Below, in pieces: positions 32,029 through 33,548 of a stretch of DNA of 33,548 nt. Made by a program: the position numbers and the translations under genes. Position 1 is the first letter of the stretch. Every line of letters begins with the position of its first letter. The DNA is from Candidatus Hebobacteria bacterium (GTDB taxonomy: Bacteria; Armatimonadota; Hebobacteria; Hebobacterales; Hebobacteraceae): contig JALGXV010000006.1 in assembly GCA_029821885.1 (NCBI GenBank), positions 1-33,548 of the forward strand, in the 5' to 3' direction. The notes under the pieces are model-generated. The model ran no database searches. It saw nothing but the letters and a program-made list of their open reading frames with translations, and was not told the DNA's origin.

Positions 32029-32132
32029 ACGCCGCCTCCTGCCGCCGCGGTTGGCGCAGTCGGAACTGGAGAGCCCGGGGCACGGGCAAAAGCGGGGCGA
32101 AGAGCTCGCGCCCTTCCCCCGCTGTCAGCTCA

Positions 32133-32162
32133 AGTATATCGGCCTGTCTGCCGCAGTGTCAA
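32133..32162 (-). promoter_or_regulatory. Promoter of the ABC transporter operon
   Basis: Minus strand shows perfect TTGACA (32157-32162), an 18-base spacer and TATACT (32133-32138), giving a leader of about 100 bases to GTG 32028. The same TTGACA-18-TATACT layout precedes the zinc-ribbon gene at 26203. Confidence 0.65.
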
Positions 32163-32255
32163 GCAGGCTCGGGCCTGGGAGTGCCTCGGGGAGGAAGCGG
32201 CGCAAGGACCGGCGAAGCCATACGCGGCCGGGGAGCCCGGCACGGAGGGCGATGC

Positions 32256-33548
32256 ATGGGGATAGTGAGCGCGGACTTCGGAGGGCGGCGCCTGAGGCGA
32301 CGCATCCTGTGGTGGGCGGTGCTGGCTCTGCTTGTCATCACTGTCTTCTGGTGGCTTCCCAGACTGGTCTTCCTGTACACGCAGTGGCTCTGGTTCAAGT
32401 TCGACGTGCGGTTCGTGGACGTGTTCTGGACCGTGCTTCGCACTCAGATCGGCCTGGGGCTGCTGTTCGGCGCCTTCTTCGCCATCTTGGTGCTCGGGAA
32501 TGTCGAACTGGCCCGCCGGCTGGCACGCCGCACCATCTGGTACGAGGAAGAGAGCGCCTTGCGCCAGCGCATCGCGGAGGTCATGGAGTACTTCGCGAGT
32601 CGCTATCTATACCTCGCCCTGGCGGCCTTCATCGTCGTCATAGCCTACGGAGTGGGCGTGGACGCAGCGAAGGAGTGGAACAAGTATCTGCTGTTCCGCC
32701 AGGGGCTTCCCTTCGGCGTCAGCGATCCGATCTTCGGCAGGGATGTCGGGTTCTACGCCTTTCGTCTGCCGTTCTGGCGCTACCTGTTGCAGTTCCTCAA
32801 CTTGACTCTGATGACGGCCTTCGTCTTGTCGGCCGCCGCTCACTACCTGGACAAGGCCATTCGCGTGCTTCGCGGCGTCCCCGCCTTCGCTCCCCACGTG
32901 AAGATTCACCTGTCAGTGTTGCTTGGCCTCATCCTCATCTGCAAGGCCATCGACTACCGCATCGACGCCTTCCTCCTGCTCTACTCGGACCGCGGGGCCA
33001 CCTTCGGGGCAAGCTACACCGACGTTCACGCGCAGTTGCTGGCCTGCAACGTCCTGTTTGTGATAGCACTTGCGTGCGCTGCCGTCATGTTCTTCAGCAT
33101 GTACACCCGAGGTCTCTGGTTGCCGCTGGCCGGGATCGGCTTCCTGGCGCTCTGCTCGTTCCTGCTCGGGACAGCGTACCCTTACTTTGTTCAGCGAGTA
33201 CAGGTTGAGCCGAACGAGTTCGAGAGAGAGAAGGAGTACATCGCTCACACCATCGCCTTCACACGTCAGGGCTTCGGGCTGGACCGGATAGAGACGCATC
33301 CCATGCTCACGATCGCGCCACTGAACATGGAGGCCGTCAGGAACAACGTTGAGACGGTGGAGAATGTGCGCCTCTGGGACTACCGGCCCCTGCTCGACAC
33401 GTTCCAGCAGCAGCAGGCCCTATGGCCGTACTATCGCTTCAGCTCGGTCGACATCGACCGCTACTGGATCAACGGGGAGTATCGGCAGGTCATGCTCGCC
33501 GCCCGCGAGCTGTGGCGGCCGGGACTACCCGAGAAGGGGTGGCAGAAC
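32256..33548 (+). CDS. UPF0182-family integral membrane protein (3' end cut by window edge)
   Basis: At least 431 codons, open to the right edge. ATG 32256 has GGAGG seven bases upstream. Six or seven helices lie in the first 300 residues (ILWWAVLALLVITVFWW, LYLALAAFIVVIAYGVG, LSVLLGLILICKAIDYRID, ACNVLFVIALACAAVMFF and others). A soluble domain then begins. VQVEPNEFEREKEYIAHTI and the VRLWDYRPLLDTFQQQQ and SSVDIDRYWI motifs match UPF0182/COG1615. These proteins are usually about 900 residues; about half is visible. Function is unknown. It diverges from the ABC operon with a 227-base gap. Confidence 0.92.
   Translation, partial: MGIVSADFGGRRLRRRILWWAVLALLVITVFWWLPRLVFLYTQWLWFKFDVRFVDVFWTVLRTQIGLGLLFGAFFAILVLGNVELARRLARRTIWYEEESALRQRIAEVMEYFASRYLYLALAAFIVVIAYGVGVDAAKEWNKYLLFRQGLPFGVSDPIFGRDVGFYAFRLPFWRYLLQFLNLTLMTAFVLSAAAHYLDKAIRVLRGVPAFAPHVKIHLSVLLGLILICKAIDYRIDAFLLLYSDRGATFGASYTDVHAQLLACNVLFVIALACAAVMFFSMYTRGLWLPLAGIGFLALCSFLLGTAYPYFVQRVQVEPNEFEREKEYIAHTIAFTRQGFGLDRIETHPMLTIAPLNMEAVRNNVETVENVRLWDYRPLLDTFQQQQALWPYYRFSSVDIDRYWINGEYRQVMLAARELWRPGLPEKGWQN

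Overview
This is a high-GC bacterial chromosome segment with tightly packed housekeeping genes and three S-layer-homology (SLH) proteins. There are no tRNA or rRNA genes, insertion sequences, phage genes or CRISPR arrays. Several traits together suggest a deep-branching SLH-bearing lineage, with Armatimonadota or a neighbouring candidate phylum as my best guess: SLH-anchored LVIVD-repeat protein, RNase HIII, UPF0182, two-subunit-type GlyRS and a MEP-pathway kinase (IspE). I cannot prove the phylum from this window. Strong GGAGG ribosome sites and TTGACR-17/18-TAnnnT promoters are visible.

Region 1 (1-5113, minus strand) holds two secreted surface proteins. One has about 21 LVIVD beta-propeller blades interrupted by a jelly-roll-like insert and ends in SLH repeats that run off the left edge. 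The other has propeller-like repeats plus three C-terminal SLH repeats. Region 2 (5383-9529) is a divergent DNA-damage pair: an error-prone-type DnaE polymerase (minus) and an AlkD-like alkylation repair protein (plus). A perfect palindrome lies exactly in the spacer of the polymerase promoter, as an SOS repressor site would. The polymerase gene also carries an in-frame pair of palindromic repeats.

Region 3 (9603-15178) has a Tat-exported metallophosphoesterase, a small DUF6504-like protein, a PPC-domain protein, an EF-hand membrane protein, an exported MsrA-MsrB fusion lipoprotein and an EamA transporter. Region 4 (15308-23169, plus) carries glyS-dgt, a secreted CE7-type esterase, and a ksgA-ispE-nucleotidyltransferase run.

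Region 5 (23222-28427, plus) has an SLH-anchored GH5-like glycosidase, a zinc-ribbon membrane protein, a PHP phosphoesterase and a translationally coupled small membrane transporter. Region 6 (28487-32028, minus) is an apparent four-gene operon: ABC ATPase, ABC-2 permease, TPR/zinc-ribbon protein and a short RNase HIII. It is read from a clear promoter at 32133-32162. The right edge cuts a UPF0182 membrane protein.

The most unusual observations are the candidate SOS operator and the coding-region palindromes of the polymerase gene, followed by the large propeller/SLH protein.
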